DNA of 64,000 nt from Burkholderiales bacterium (GTDB taxonomy: Bacteria; Pseudomonadota; Gammaproteobacteria; Burkholderiales; Burkholderiaceae_C), in the NCBI GenBank assembly GCA_016703325.1, contig JADJCH010000033.1:5644-69643 (forward strand). The letters are read 5' to 3'. This document shows positions 9,851 to 19,592 of this stretch, in pieces; positions within the stretch are counted from its first letter, which is position 1, and each line of letters begins with the position of its first letter. The notes under the pieces are model-generated. The model was not told where the DNA came from and searched no databases. It saw only the letters and a program-made list of their open reading frames with translations. The translations under genes were made by a program, and so were the position numbers.

Positions 9851-11863
9851 ATGTTCGCCATTCCTGCCCTTGACCTCGTCCCGCTGGGTGCCGCTGCCGG
9901 TACCGTGCGCCTGCCCGGCTCCAAGAGCATCTCCAACCGCCTGCTGCTGCTGGCCGGCCTGAGCGAGGGCGAGACCACGCTGGTCGACCTGCTGGACTCC
10001 GACGACACCCGGGTGATGCTCGACGCGCTGCAGGCCTTGGGCTGCCGCATCGAACCCGACGGCAGCACCACCCGCATCGTCGGCTTCGGCGGCCGACCGG
10101 CGGTGGCTGCAGCGGACCTCTTTCTTGGCAATGCCGGCACCGCGATGCGCCCGCTCACCGCCGCGTTGGCGGTGCTGGCCTGCGAGCACGGCGGCGACTA
10201 CCGCCTGCGCGGCGTGCCGCGCATGCACGAGCGGCCCATTGGCGACCTGGTCGACGCGCTGCGCGGCCTGGGCTGCAGCATCGACTGCACCGTCCAGGAA
10301 GGTTATCCGCCGCTGCGCCTGCGCGGCGGCCAGCTCGACCTGAGCCGGCCGGTGAGGGTGCGCGGCGACGTCTCCAGCCAGTTCCTCACCGCGCTGCTGC
10401 TGGCGCTGCCGCTGGCCACCGCACAACAGGCGGTGCAGATCGAGGTGGTGGGCGAGCTGATCTCCAAACCCTACATCGAAATCACCCTCAACCTGCTGGC
10501 GCGCTTTGGCATCGCGGTGCAGCGGGAGGGTTGGTCGCGTTTCACGCTGCCGCAGGGCAGCCGCTACCGCACGCCGGGTGTTGTGCCGGTGGAGGCGGAC
10601 GCCTCATCGGCGTCGTACTTCATTGCGCTGGGGGCGCTGGCAGGCATCGACGCGCCGGTGCGCATCGAGGGGGTGGGCGCCGACTCGATCCAGGGCGACA
10701 TCCGCTTCGTCGAGGCGGCCCAGGCCATGGGTGCCCAGGTGCACAGCGAAGCCAATGCGCTGGAGGTGCGCCGCGGCGCCTGGCCCCTCCAGGCCATCGA
10801 CCTGGACTGCAACCACATCCCCGACGCCGCGATGACCCTGGCAGTGATGGCCCTGTACGCCGATGGCCCCAGCACGCTGCGCAACATCGCCAGCTGGCGC
10901 GTCAAGGAAACCGACCGCATTGCCGCCATGGCCACCGAACTGCGCAAGATCGGCGCCACGGTCGACGAAGGGACCGACTTCATCCGCGTCCATCCGCTGG
11001 CGCAGTTCCGCAGCGCCAGCCTGCACACCTACGACGACCACCGCATGGCCATGTGCCTGTCGCTGGCGGCCTTCCATGAGCTCAAGGGCTCCGGGCCGGC
11101 CACACTGCGCATCGAGGATCCGAAGTGCGTCGCCAAGACCTTTCCGGACTACTTCGAGGCACTGTTCTCGGTGGTCTCGGTCGAGCGCGACCGGGTGCCG
11201 GTGATCACGATCGACGGCCCTACCGCCTCCGGCAAGGGCACGCTTGCGGCGAGCGTGGCCGAACAGCTCGGCTACCACACGCTGGACTCCGGGTCCTTGT
11301 ACCGCGTGACTGCGCTGGCTGCACGCCGTGCCGGGGTCGCTGCCGACAACGAATCGGCTCTGGCCCAGGTGGCCGCCGGGCTGAAGCTGCGCTTCGAGGG
11401 CACGCGGGTGTTCCTGGAAGGCGACGAGGTGACCGATGCCCTGCGCGAGGAGGCCGTGGGCACGATGGCCTCGCAGATCTCGGTCTGGCCGGCGGTGCGC
11501 GCGGCGCTGCACGAACTGCAGTGCAGCTTCCGCCGCCTGCCCGGCCTGGTGGCCGACGGGCGCGACATGGGCACGGTGATCTTTCCGGACGCCGCACTGA
11601 AGGTCTTCCTCACCGCCAGCGCCGCCGCACGCGCCGAGCGCCGCCACAAGCAATTGATTTCCAAGGGAATTTCTGCTAGCCTCGACAGTCTTCGCGCCGA
11701 CTTGGAAGCACGAGATGCCCGGGACCGTTCCCGCAGCACCGCGCCGCTGAAGCCCGCCGAGGATGCGCTGGAGCTGGACAACTCCGGTATGACGATCGGC
11801 GATTCAGTCGATCTCGTGCTGGGTTGGTGGCTGCAGCGCAGGCCGTTCGTTCTCCAGGGCTGA
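9851..11863 (+). CDS. aroA-cmk: EPSP synthase fused to cytidylate kinase
   Basis: A single 670-residue ORF carries two enzymes. Residues about 1-440 are 5-enolpyruvylshikimate-3-phosphate synthase of the shikimate pathway, with GSKSISNRLLLLAG, LGNAGTAMRPL, RVKETDRI and DDHRMAM. Residues about 449-665 are cytidylate kinase, starting VPVITIDGPTASGKGTLA and containing LVADGRDMGTVIFPDA. Both sets of active-site motifs look complete and the reading frame is open across the junction, so this is a genuine fusion. Unfused aroA and cmk sit next to each other in many relatives. It follows tyrA after about 100 bases and precedes rpsA. Confidence 0.95.
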   Translation: MFAIPALDLVPLGAAAGTVRLPGSKSISNRLLLLAGLSEGETTLVDLLDSDDTRVMLDALQALGCRIEPDGSTTRIVGFGGRPAVAAADLFLGNAGTAMRPLTAALAVLACEHGGDYRLRGVPRMHERPIGDLVDALRGLGCSIDCTVQEGYPPLRLRGGQLDLSRPVRVRGDVSSQFLTALLLALPLATAQQAVQIEVVGELISKPYIEITLNLLARFGIAVQREGWSRFTLPQGSRYRTPGVVPVEADASSASYFIALGALAGIDAPVRIEGVGADSIQGDIRFVEAAQAMGAQVHSEANALEVRRGAWPLQAIDLDCNHIPDAAMTLAVMALYADGPSTLRNIASWRVKETDRIAAMATELRKIGATVDEGTDFIRVHPLAQFRSASLHTYDDHRMAMCLSLAAFHELKGSGPATLRIEDPKCVAKTFPDYFEALFSVVSVERDRVPVITIDGPTASGKGTLAASVAEQLGYHTLDSGSLYRVTALAARRAGVAADNESALAQVAAGLKLRFEGTRVFLEGDEVTDALREEAVGTMASQISVWPAVRAALHELQCSFRRLPGLVADGRDMGTVIFPDAALKVFLTASAAARAERRHKQLISKGISASLDSLRADLEARDARDRSRSTAPLKPAEDALELDNSGMTIGDSVDLVLGWWLQRRPFVLQG

Positions 11864-12037
11864 GCGCTCCAGCGCTCGCCCGGCCACCGCGCAGCCACTT
11901 CGCCCGCCGCCCGGCGACCCCACCGCCCGGTGGGTCCGCTGCGTGGCGATTCCTGCTTCATCCATCGCGGCGCCCTGCTGCATCACCCGCCGGCTTTCAC
12001 CTCACTTGGCTTTCGCCGGCACCAAGGAACTCCCCCC

Positions 12038-13768
12038 ATGTCCGAATTCATCCCCGACAGTCCCTTCGCCACCCCCGAAGTGGAGAGCTTCGCAGCCCTG
12101 TTCGAAGAATCGCTCCAGAACGCAGACCTGCGTGCCGGTGAAGTGATCTCTGCCGAGGTCGTGCGCGTCGAGCACAACTTCGTGGTCGTCAATGCCGGCC
12201 TGAAGTCCGAGGCCTATGTGCCCATCGAAGAGTTCAAGAACGACCAGGGCGAGATCGAAGTCCAGGTCGGCGACTTCGTTTCGGTGGCGATCGACTCGAT
12301 CGAAAACGGCTACGGCGACACCATCCTGTCGCGCGACAAGGCCAAGCGCCTGGCCTCCTGGCTGTCGCTGGAGAACGCGCTGGAGTCCGGCGACTTCGTC
12401 ACCGGCACCGTCTCCGGCAAGGTCAAGGGCGGCCTGACCGTGCTGGTCAACGGCATCCGCGCCTTCCTGCCCGGCTCGCTGCTCGACACGCGTCCGGTCA
12501 AGGACATGAGCCCGTTCGAGGGCAAGACCATGGAGTTCAAGGTCATCAAGCTCGACCGCAAGCGCAACAACGTTGTGCTGAGCCGTCGTGCGGTGGTCGA
12601 AGCTTCGATGGGCGAAGAGCGCGCCAAGCTGCTGGAGACGCTGCGCGAAGGCGCCATCGTCCACGGCGTGGTCAAGAACATCACCGAGTACGGTGCGTTC
12701 GTGGACCTGGGTGGCATCGACGGCCTGCTGCACATCACCGACATGGCCTGGCGCCGTGTGCGTCACCCGAGCGAAGTGGTGACGGTGGGTCAGGAGCTGT
12801 CCGCCAAGGTCCTGAAGTTCGACGCCGAGAAGAACCGCGTCAGCCTGGGCCTGAAGCAGCTGGGCGACGATCCCTGGATCGGCGTGTCGCGCCGCTACCC
12901 GTCGGGCACCCGCCTGTTCGGCAAGGTCACCAACATCGCCGACTACGGTGCCTTCGTCGAGATCGAGCCGGGCATCGAAGGCCTGGTGCACGTCTCCGAG
13001 ATGGACTGGACCAACAAGAACGTCGCTCCCGCCAAGGTGGTCAGCCTGGGCGAGGAAGTCGAAGTCATGGTCCTGGAGATCGACGAGGACAAGCGCCGCA
13101 TCAGCCTGGGCATGAAGCAGTGCCGCCCCAACCCCTGGGACGAGTTCTCGCAGAACTTCAAGCGCGGCGACCGCGTCAAGGGCCCCGTCAAGTCGATCAC
13201 CGACTTCGGCGTCTTCGTCGGCCTGGCGGCCGGCATCGACGGCCTGGTGCACCTGTCCGACCTGTCCTGGAACGAGCCGGGCGAGTCCGCCGTGCGCAAC
13301 TACAAGAAGGGCCAGGACGTCGAGGCGATCGTTCTGGGCATCGACGTGGAGCGCGAGCGCATCTCCCTGGGCATCAAGCAGCTCGACACCGATCCGTTCA
13401 CCAGCTACACCACGCTCAATGACCGTGGCGCCACGGTGGTCGGCAAGGTCAAGACCGTGGACCCGCGCGGCGCAGAGATCCAGCTCAACGAAGACGTCAC
13501 CGGCTACCTGCGTGCCTCCGAGATCGCCCGCGAGCGTGTCGAGGATGCCCGCAACGTGCTGAAGGAAGGCGACGAGGTCACCGCCCTGATCCTCAACGTC
13601 GACCGCAAGATGCGTTCGATCCAGCTGTCGATCAAGGCCAAGGACAACGCCGAGCAGCAGGAAGCCCTGCAGCGCCTGTCCGCCGACAACCGCGAGACCG
13701 TCGGCAACGCCGGCACCACCAGCCTGGGCGCCCTGCTCAAGGCCAAGCTGGACCAGGGCAACAACTGA
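12038..13768 (+). CDS. rpsA: 30S ribosomal protein S1
   Basis: S1 (576 residues) brings mRNA to the 30S subunit. Six S1 OB-fold repeats follow one another, each with motifs such as GAFVDLGGIDGLLHITDM and GVFVGLAAGIDGLVHLSDL. ATG 12038 was chosen because AAGGAAC precedes it at normal spacing and because the protein then starts MSEFIPDS, like its relatives; the upstream ATG at 11930 adds unrelated sequence. The cmk-rpsA-ihfB order is conserved across proteobacteria. Confidence 0.96.
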   Translation: MSEFIPDSPFATPEVESFAALFEESLQNADLRAGEVISAEVVRVEHNFVVVNAGLKSEAYVPIEEFKNDQGEIEVQVGDFVSVAIDSIENGYGDTILSRDKAKRLASWLSLENALESGDFVTGTVSGKVKGGLTVLVNGIRAFLPGSLLDTRPVKDMSPFEGKTMEFKVIKLDRKRNNVVLSRRAVVEASMGEERAKLLETLREGAIVHGVVKNITEYGAFVDLGGIDGLLHITDMAWRRVRHPSEVVTVGQELSAKVLKFDAEKNRVSLGLKQLGDDPWIGVSRRYPSGTRLFGKVTNIADYGAFVEIEPGIEGLVHVSEMDWTNKNVAPAKVVSLGEEVEVMVLEIDEDKRRISLGMKQCRPNPWDEFSQNFKRGDRVKGPVKSITDFGVFVGLAAGIDGLVHLSDLSWNEPGESAVRNYKKGQDVEAIVLGIDVERERISLGIKQLDTDPFTSYTTLNDRGATVVGKVKTVDPRGAEIQLNEDVTGYLRASEIARERVEDARNVLKEGDEVTALILNVDRKMRSIQLSIKAKDNAEQQEALQRLSADNRETVGNAGTTSLGALLKAKLDQGNN

Positions 13769-13780
13769 TCCAGCCCCTGT

Positions 13781-13839
13781 CACCCGGCCTCTCGGCCGGG
13801 TGCCAACAGGCCCCGCGGCTGCCGGCAGTTGCGGGGCCT
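13781..13839 (+). terminator. Two tandem hairpins after rpsA
   Basis: Two GC-rich inverted repeats follow rpsA: CACCCGGCC/GGCCGGGTG (13781-13802) and AGGCCCCGC/GCGGGGCCT (13808-13839). The second is followed by a short T-rich stretch. They probably attenuate or end the rpsA transcript before ihfB. Confidence 0.6.
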
Positions 13840-13943
13840 TGTCGTTTCCGGCGCTGCCGCGGCGCGCTGCGCAGCTGCGGCGCCTGTAACATCCGGCCGA
13901 CCGGCCAGCCCCTCCTGGCCGACACCTCTTCCACTCCGAAGCC

Positions 13944-14279
<336 letters not shown>

Positions 14280-14369
14280 AGCCGTCTCGACGCTGACCTC
14301 GTGCCGAAGCGAGTCGCGCCCGGGTCCTGTTTCCGAGCGTGAAAACGAGCACACTAGAATGACGTCGTG

Positions 14370-14696
14370 ATGCGTTTTCTGACTTGGCTCTTCCGGGCCG
14401 CCGTCTTCTTCGTGTTGTTCGCCTTTGCGCTGAACAACCAGCACGAGGCCCAGTTGCACTGGTTTTTCGGCTGGGTCACCCGCACCCCGATGGTGTTCGT
14501 GGTGCTGGGTGCCTTCGCCAGTGGCTGTGTGGTCGGCGCCTTGGCGATGTTGCCCTCCTGGTGGCGTCTGCGCCGCCAGGCCCGCGAGAACGCCGAATCG
14601 CCGGCCGCTGCGGCGGTAGAAGAATCCGCCCCCGTCACCCGACCGGTGCCCCTGCCCGACATCGACCTCAACGCCGCGCGACGCGATGGAATTTGA
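14370..14696 (+). CDS. lapA: LapA-like inner-membrane protein (DUF1049)
   Basis: This small membrane protein (about 108 residues) has two hydrophobic segments at about residues 5-24 and 38-62 and a charged cytoplasmic tail. It matches the LapA/DUF1049 family that works with LapB in controlling LpxC turnover and lipopolysaccharide assembly. The start is ATG 14370 or the adjacent GTG 14367; no strong ribosome site distinguishes them. It overlaps lapB by 11 bases. Confidence 0.85.
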   Translation: MRFLTWLFRAAVFFVLFAFALNNQHEAQLHWFFGWVTRTPMVFVVLGAFASGCVVGALAMLPSWWRLRRQARENAESPAAAAVEESAPVTRPVPLPDIDLNAARRDGI

Positions 14697-15834
14697 CCTG
14701 CAGTGGCTGCTGCTGGGGCTGCCGGTGGCCTTTGCGCTGGGATGGCTGGCCTCCCGACTCGATTTGCGACAGTGGAAGCGGGAAGCCGAGTCCTCTCCGC
14801 GCGCCTACTTCAAGGGCCTGAACCTGCTGCTCAACGAACAGCAGGACAAGGCCATCGACGCCTTCATCGAAGCGGTCCAGCACGACCCCGGCAGCTCCGA
14901 CCTGCACTTCGCGCTCGGCAACCTGTTCCGCCGCCGCGGTGAGTACGAACGCGCCGTGCGGGTGCACCAGCACCTGCTGCAGCGCGGCGACCTGCCCCAG
15001 GCCGACCGCGAGCGTGCGCAGCACGCCCTGGCGCAGGACTACATGAAGGCCGGCCTGTTCGACCGCGCCGAGGCCGCCTTCCAGTCCCTGCAGGGCACCC
15101 CCTTCGAGACCGAATCCCGCCTGGCCCTGCTCGGCCTGCACGAGCGCTCACGCGACTGGCCCGCCGCCGTGCAGGTGGCCACCCTGCTGGAGCAGTCCGG
15201 CACGGGCTCCTTTGCCGGGCGCATCAGCCACTACTGGTGCGAACAGGCCCAGCAGGCCCTCGACCGTGGCGACGAGACCCTGGCCCACCAGGCCCTCGAG
15301 CGGGCCCAGAAGGCCTCTCCACACGCTGCGCGCCCCCTGCTGATGCAGGCCCAGCGCCTGCTCAACCGGGGTGCAGCCGGTGAGGCGCTGGACCTCTGCG
15401 CCCGCCTGCAGCACCAGAACCCGGAAGCCTTCGTGCTGGGCGCGGGCCTGCTGGTGGATGCAGCGCAGGCCTGCGGCCGCCTCGACAACGCGCGCAGCCT
15501 GCTGCAGCACACGCTGAACCTGCACCCCAGCCTGGACCTGCTGCGTGCCCTGGCGCGGCTGGACGGCCGGGCCCTGGGTGATGACCCTGCCTTGCTGAAC
15601 CTGATGGCCACCCAGCCAAGCCTGTCGGCCGCGCAGGAGCTGCTGGCCCTGCCGGGCGGCCCGCGCGACGATGCCGCACTGGCACTGGTGCGAGAGGCGG
15701 TGGCCCGGGGCGCACGGCCGCTGCAGCGCTGGCGCTGCGCCGCCTGCGGCTTCGAGGCTCAGCGCTACTTCTGGCAGTGCCCCGGCTGCCTGAGCTGGGA
15801 CAGCTACCCGGCGCATCGCGTGGAGGAACAATGA
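14686..15834 (+). CDS. lapB: Lipopolysaccharide assembly protein LapB (TPR, rubredoxin-like)
   Basis: LapB (382 residues) recruits the FtsH protease to LpxC and so sets the rate of lipopolysaccharide synthesis. An N-terminal membrane anchor (LLLGLPVAFALGWLASRL) is followed by tetratricopeptide repeats over about residues 40-330. A C-terminal rubredoxin-type zinc or iron site has two CxxC pairs (CAACGFEAQRYFWQCPGC). It overlaps lapA at the start, and its stop overlaps the next gene start (ATGA), which ties the downstream glycosyltransferase-like gene to lipopolysaccharide genes. Confidence 0.93.
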   Translation: MEFDLQWLLLGLPVAFALGWLASRLDLRQWKREAESSPRAYFKGLNLLLNEQQDKAIDAFIEAVQHDPGSSDLHFALGNLFRRRGEYERAVRVHQHLLQRGDLPQADRERAQHALAQDYMKAGLFDRAEAAFQSLQGTPFETESRLALLGLHERSRDWPAAVQVATLLEQSGTGSFAGRISHYWCEQAQQALDRGDETLAHQALERAQKASPHAARPLLMQAQRLLNRGAAGEALDLCARLQHQNPEAFVLGAGLLVDAAQACGRLDNARSLLQHTLNLHPSLDLLRALARLDGRALGDDPALLNLMATQPSLSAAQELLALPGGPRDDAALALVREAVARGARPLQRWRCAACGFEAQRYFWQCPGCLSWDSYPAHRVEEQ

Positions 15835-16568
15835 ACGCGTCGGATCCGCGCATCATCCTGTGCATGAAATGGGGCAGCAAGTACGGCCCCGAGTACGTCA
15901 ATCGCCTCTACGCGATGGTGGAGCGCCATCTGCGCGGACCCTTTCGCTTCGTCTGCCTGACCGACCGCAGCGAGGGCATCCGGTCGGAGGTGACCTGCCT
16001 GCCGATCCCCGCGCTCGACCTGCCCGCCGGCCTGCCCGAGCGGGGCTGGACCAAACTCACCACCTTCAGCGCCGATCTGCACGGCCTGCGCGGCACGGCC
16101 CTGTTCCTCGACCTGGATGTGGTGATCGTCGATGACATCACCCCCTTCTTCGAGCAGCCGGGTGAGTTCCTGATCATCCACGACTGGAAGCGGCCCTGGA
16201 GGGTAACCGGCAACTCCTCCGTCTACCGCTTTCAGCTGGGCGCCCACGCCGACCTGCTGGAGTGGTTCCGCGGCCACTTCGAGGAGGTCCGGCAGGTGCA
16301 TCGCAACGAGCAGGCCTACCTCTCGGACTACCTGCACAAGCAGGGCCGGTTGACCTACTGGCCCGACCAGTGGTGCGCGAGCTGGAAGTACCACTGCATC
16401 CCGCGTTTCCCCCGCAACTACTGGCGTGACCCTGCCATCCCGCAGGGCGCGCGCATCCTGATCTTCCACGGCGTGATGAACCCGCCCGACGCCCTGGAAG
16501 GCCGGCGCAACGGCAACTGGCGCTACGCGCGGCCGGCACGCTGGATCGCCGAGCACTGGCGGGTCTGA
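15831..16568 (+). CDS. GT8-like putative glycosyltransferase, paralogue A
   Basis: The 245-residue protein starts MNASDPRIILCMKWGSKYGP at the ATG overlapping the lapB stop; an upstream ATG at 15777 lies inside lapB and was rejected. It has a GT-A-like N-terminus (CMKWGSKYGPEYVNRLY, FVCLTD) and a DxD-type motif in LFLDLDVVIVDD that would bind the metal and sugar nucleotide. It also has conserved blocks NSSVYRFQ and YWPDQWCASWK. I infer transfer of a sugar to a surface glycan. Two close paralogues lie at 21813-22637 and 22642-23418 on the other strand. The acceptor is unknown. Confidence 0.75.
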   Translation: MNASDPRIILCMKWGSKYGPEYVNRLYAMVERHLRGPFRFVCLTDRSEGIRSEVTCLPIPALDLPAGLPERGWTKLTTFSADLHGLRGTALFLDLDVVIVDDITPFFEQPGEFLIIHDWKRPWRVTGNSSVYRFQLGAHADLLEWFRGHFEEVRQVHRNEQAYLSDYLHKQGRLTYWPDQWCASWKYHCIPRFPRNYWRDPAIPQGARILIFHGVMNPPDALEGRRNGNWRYARPARWIAEHWRV

Positions 16569-16581
16569 AACACCGGAGGCG

Positions 16582-17484
16582 TCAGCGGCCGAAGTAGCCT
16601 TCGCACTTGTCGACGAAGCGCTGCACGCTGGCATTGGCCTCCTGCTCCTGCTGCTTCAGGTGGGGCAGCAGCAGCGCAGCGGTGCGGCGCGCCTCTTCCA
16701 GGCCGCTCCAGCCCAACGCCACGCCATATCGGTCCCGTGGGTCCGGATACCAGCTCTCCGGCGTCATGCCTTCCTCGGGCAATACGATCGAGTCACAGCC
16801 ACACAGGGCGGCGAACTGCGAGTACATCGTGTAGGGATCGTAGGAGATGCAGGTCTTGACCCGATTGAACACGGCTGCGGCCTCTTGGTGGCTCATGCCA
16901 TCGATCAGGATCGAATTCGCTGCATCGTGCTGCATCACCCTGCCCGCCCCCTTGCGCAGGATGTGACAAGTCCCGCTGCGTTCACCGGAATGGGTCTGTC
17001 GGTACACGTCATCACGGACGAAGACCGTCCGCAGGAGGTTGTCGGATTCGGGATTCAGCGCCGGATCGTTGAAAGCATGTTGGAAGAAGAAGTACCTGTC
17101 GTTCCTGCCGTAATTGACCCGGCCGGTGTGGAAACCCGGTTTGTGCAGCAGCCAACGCACCACGTGACGGGCGCGCAGAGGGTTGCCATCGATCTTCTCG
17201 GGATACACCACGATGGCGCCGTCGAGGTCGGCAGGGGTTGCAATCGGGGTAGTGAAACCTGCAAAGGTGTTGTAGAAGCCATGCTTGCGGTACCAGCGCC
17301 GCTGCATGCGCCATCGATGCCAGGAGTGCAGCGGACGCCAGGGATTGAACAGCGCGTGTCGCGACGGCCACAACAGGGCACGCTGCCCGCTGCGATTGAG
17401 CAGATCGCACAGCCGGTGCAACACCAGCACGCCCCCACTGTTTTCGTCGAAGCTGGGGGCAAAGATGATGAAGGTGCGAGACAT
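16582..17484 (-). CDS. Putative glycosyltransferase-like protein, unassigned
   Basis: The 300-residue protein begins MSRTFIIFAPSFDENSGG (ATG 17484). It looks like a GT-B-fold glycan enzyme: an N-terminal Rossmann-like half with a glycine loop (NSGGVLVLHRLCDLLN) and a C-terminal half with FNRVKTCISYDPYTMYSQFA and CGCDSIVLPEEG. I do not recognise the exact family. It is the last gene of a minus-strand glycan cluster and is convergent with GT8-like paralogue A. The preceding acyltransferase is broken, and an open frame running from it into this gene is a by-product of that frameshift, not a real fusion. Confidence 0.6.
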   Translation of the reverse strand: MSRTFIIFAPSFDENSGGVLVLHRLCDLLNRSGQRALLWPSRHALFNPWRPLHSWHRWRMQRRWYRKHGFYNTFAGFTTPIATPADLDGAIVVYPEKIDGNPLRARHVVRWLLHKPGFHTGRVNYGRNDRYFFFQHAFNDPALNPESDNLLRTVFVRDDVYRQTHSGERSGTCHILRKGAGRVMQHDAANSILIDGMSHQEAAAVFNRVKTCISYDPYTMYSQFAALCGCDSIVLPEEGMTPESWYPDPRDRYGVALGWSGLEEARRTAALLLPHLKQQEQEANASVQRFVDKCEGYFGR

Positions 17485-17507
17485 GGTTCGGCGCAATGTG
17501 GATGCGG

Positions 17508-18169
17508 TCAGGCCCCGCGGATCGGGCGGGCCGGGTTGCCCACCACGGTGGCACCCGGCGGCACGTCGTTCAGCACCACCGCCCCCATGCCCGATGACGG
17601 CGCCGCGGCCGATCACCAAGGGCCGTTCGGCACTGCCTTGGCGGATCAACGCACCGCTACCGACATAGGCGTGGTCCTCGATGAGGATATTGCCGTTGCA
17701 GCGCACGCCCGGACCGAAGGTGACGTAGTCGCCGATGCGGCAGTCGTGCTCCACCTGCGAATAGATGTTGCCGTGGAAGAAGCGACCGATCGTGGCGTTC
17801 GCCCCACGAGGTGTGGGCGCAGAGCAGCCCTTCGCCGATTTCATTGCCGCGTCACCATCCAGGCTGAATCGACAGGGTTCACCCTGCAGGTTGCCAGGGC
17901 TCGCGCCACCGAACGCCCAGCAGTCGCTCGGCAATGCGCTCCGGCCGCGGAGTCCAGATGGCAAAACGTCTTCAGACAGGGCAAGCCAGACGGTGCTGGC
18001 GCGCCGCCGCCTCGAACTCGCTGGAGGAGATCACCCGGTGTCCGTTGATCCGCTCGCCCAACGGGCCGTACTCGACCACAAACACCGCCTCGGCCGAAGC
18101 TCCCGGTCGCATGCGCTGCGCCACCAATCGCAAGGCGGAAGGTTTCGATTCTTTCGCGGCAGTGTGCAC
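17508..18169 (-). pseudogene. Hexapeptide-repeat acyltransferase (NeuD/PglD-like), frameshifted
   Basis: Fragments of a sugar O- or N-acyltransferase are spread over different frames. The N-terminal part (18169 to about 17975) reads FVVEYGPLGERINGHRVISS and hits a stop. Later pieces are RPERIAERLLGVRW, EIGEGLLCAHT and then a left-handed beta-helix block with IGRFFHGNIYSQVEHDC and VTFGPGVRCNGNILIEDHAY. A final shift near 17590 (one extra C in the plus-strand CCC at 17589-17591) must be undone to read GAVVLNDVPPGATVVGNPAR and a proper stop at 17508. At least three frame changes are needed. Either the gene is dead or this stretch has base-calling errors. Confidence 0.7.
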
Positions 18170-18210
18170 GGCGGCGTCTCCTGCAGGTTAGAGATGCGTT
18201 CGACCGTGCT

Positions 18211-19329
18211 TCAACGACGTGAAGCACGGATCGCGTCGATGACCCGCTGCTGCTGTTCTTCGCTCAACGCAGGGTAGATCGGCAGACAAAGGATCTCCGA
18301 AGCCACACGCCGCGCCACCGGCAGGTTCGTCGGCTGTGCGGAGGGCAGGCCGCGGTACATCGGCATGTCGCTGATCAGCGGGTAGAAGTAGCGCCGGCTG
18401 AAGATCTGCTGCTCGCGCAGGCGCTGGTAGAGCCCGTCCCGGCTCAGGCCATACCCTGGCTGAACCCGGATCGGCATGTAGGAGTGGTTCGGCGTCGTGT
18501 CCGCCGGCTCGGGCATCAACGCGATGCCTTCGACATCGGCAAGGGCCTCGCGGTACCGGGTGGCGATGGCCGTGCGCCGGGCGATCGCCGCATCCACCTC
18601 GCGCAACTGCAGCAGTCCGAAGGCCGCCTGCACCTCGTTGAGCTTGCCGTTGATGCCTGGCGCCATCACTGTCACTTCGTCGGCGAAGCCGAAATTCTTC
18701 AGGAAGTCGATGCGCTGCTTGGTCTTGGCGTCCGGGCAGACGATGGCCCCACCCTCGATGGTGTTGTAGACCTTGGTGGCGTGAAAACTCAGCACCGACA
18801 GGTCACCGCTGTTGAGCAGGCTGCTGCCCTGGTGGCGCACACCAAAGGCATGGGCAGCGTCGTAGATCACCTTCAGGCCGTAGGTGTCGGCAATGCGCTG
18901 GATGGCCCGCACGTCGCAGGGATGGCCATAGCAGTGCACCGGCATGATCGCGGTGGTCTTGGGCGTGATGGCCGCCTCGATGCGCTCGGGGTCGAGGTTG
19001 CAGGTGTGTGGATCAATGTCGGCGAACACCGGCTCCAGGCCATTCCACAGCAGCGAGTGAGCGGTGGCGACGAAGGAATACGGCGTGGTGATCACTTCGC
19101 CCTGGATGCGCAGGGTCTGCAGCGCCGTCACCAGGGCGATGGTGCCGTTGGTCAGCAGCGCCAGATGTTTCACCCCCAGGTGCTCGGCCAGCGCCTGTTC
19201 CAGCTGCTGGTGGAAGGGCCCGCCGTTGGTCAGGATCTTGCGATCCCAGATCACCTTCAGCAACTCGACGAAGTCTTCGAGGGGGGGCAGCTGGGGCTGC
19301 GTAACGTAGAGGTTCGGGTCGCTGCTCAT
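18211..19329 (-). CDS. DegT/DnrJ/EryC1-type sugar aminotransferase
   Basis: This PLP-dependent aminotransferase (372 residues from ATG 19329, MSSDPNLYVTQPQLPPLEDF) should add an amino group to a nucleotide keto-sugar for surface polysaccharide. The PLP lysine lies in LSFHATKVYNTIEGGAIVC. Other family marks are LLTNGTIALVTAL, VIYDAAHAFG and NGKLNEVQAAFGL. An in-frame ATG at 19563 would add an unrelated N-terminus. The broken acyltransferase just downstream (NeuD/PglD type) would be its natural partner, acetylating the new amino group. Confidence 0.88.
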   Translation of the reverse strand: MSSDPNLYVTQPQLPPLEDFVELLKVIWDRKILTNGGPFHQQLEQALAEHLGVKHLALLTNGTIALVTALQTLRIQGEVITTPYSFVATAHSLLWNGLEPVFADIDPHTCNLDPERIEAAITPKTTAIMPVHCYGHPCDVRAIQRIADTYGLKVIYDAAHAFGVRHQGSSLLNSGDLSVLSFHATKVYNTIEGGAIVCPDAKTKQRIDFLKNFGFADEVTVMAPGINGKLNEVQAAFGLLQLREVDAAIARRTAIATRYREALADVEGIALMPEPADTTPNHSYMPIRVQPGYGLSRDGLYQRLREQQIFSRRYFYPLISDMPMYRGLPSAQPTNLPVARRVASEILCLPIYPALSEEQQQRVIDAIRASRR

Positions 19330-19592
19330 GACGGATTGCGGTTTCGTGGGGACCGGCGGAAAGCCCCTTTGCGGTTCAGGCAGCTGCCCTGCACGCCGGG
19401 CCAGGAGGATCCGATACAGCATCCGATCAAGCCCGCAGGCCCCAATGAAGGGCTGCACCCGCCAACCAGCGTTGCCGGTGCTTGACGGATTTTTGCGCAC
19501 CTGGCCGATGTTTTCGATCTGAGCGCAACAAAAAGCCAAGGACACCATCGCCTGCGGGCGCAATCGCCATGCGCAGGATGCAAGGCGAGTGC

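Noticed and set aside
16582..17964. 460-residue acyltransferase-glycosyltransferase fusion
   Set aside because: The first part is in the wrong frame after a shift near 17590; the true acyltransferase stop lies at 17508 and the next gene has its own ATG at 17484.
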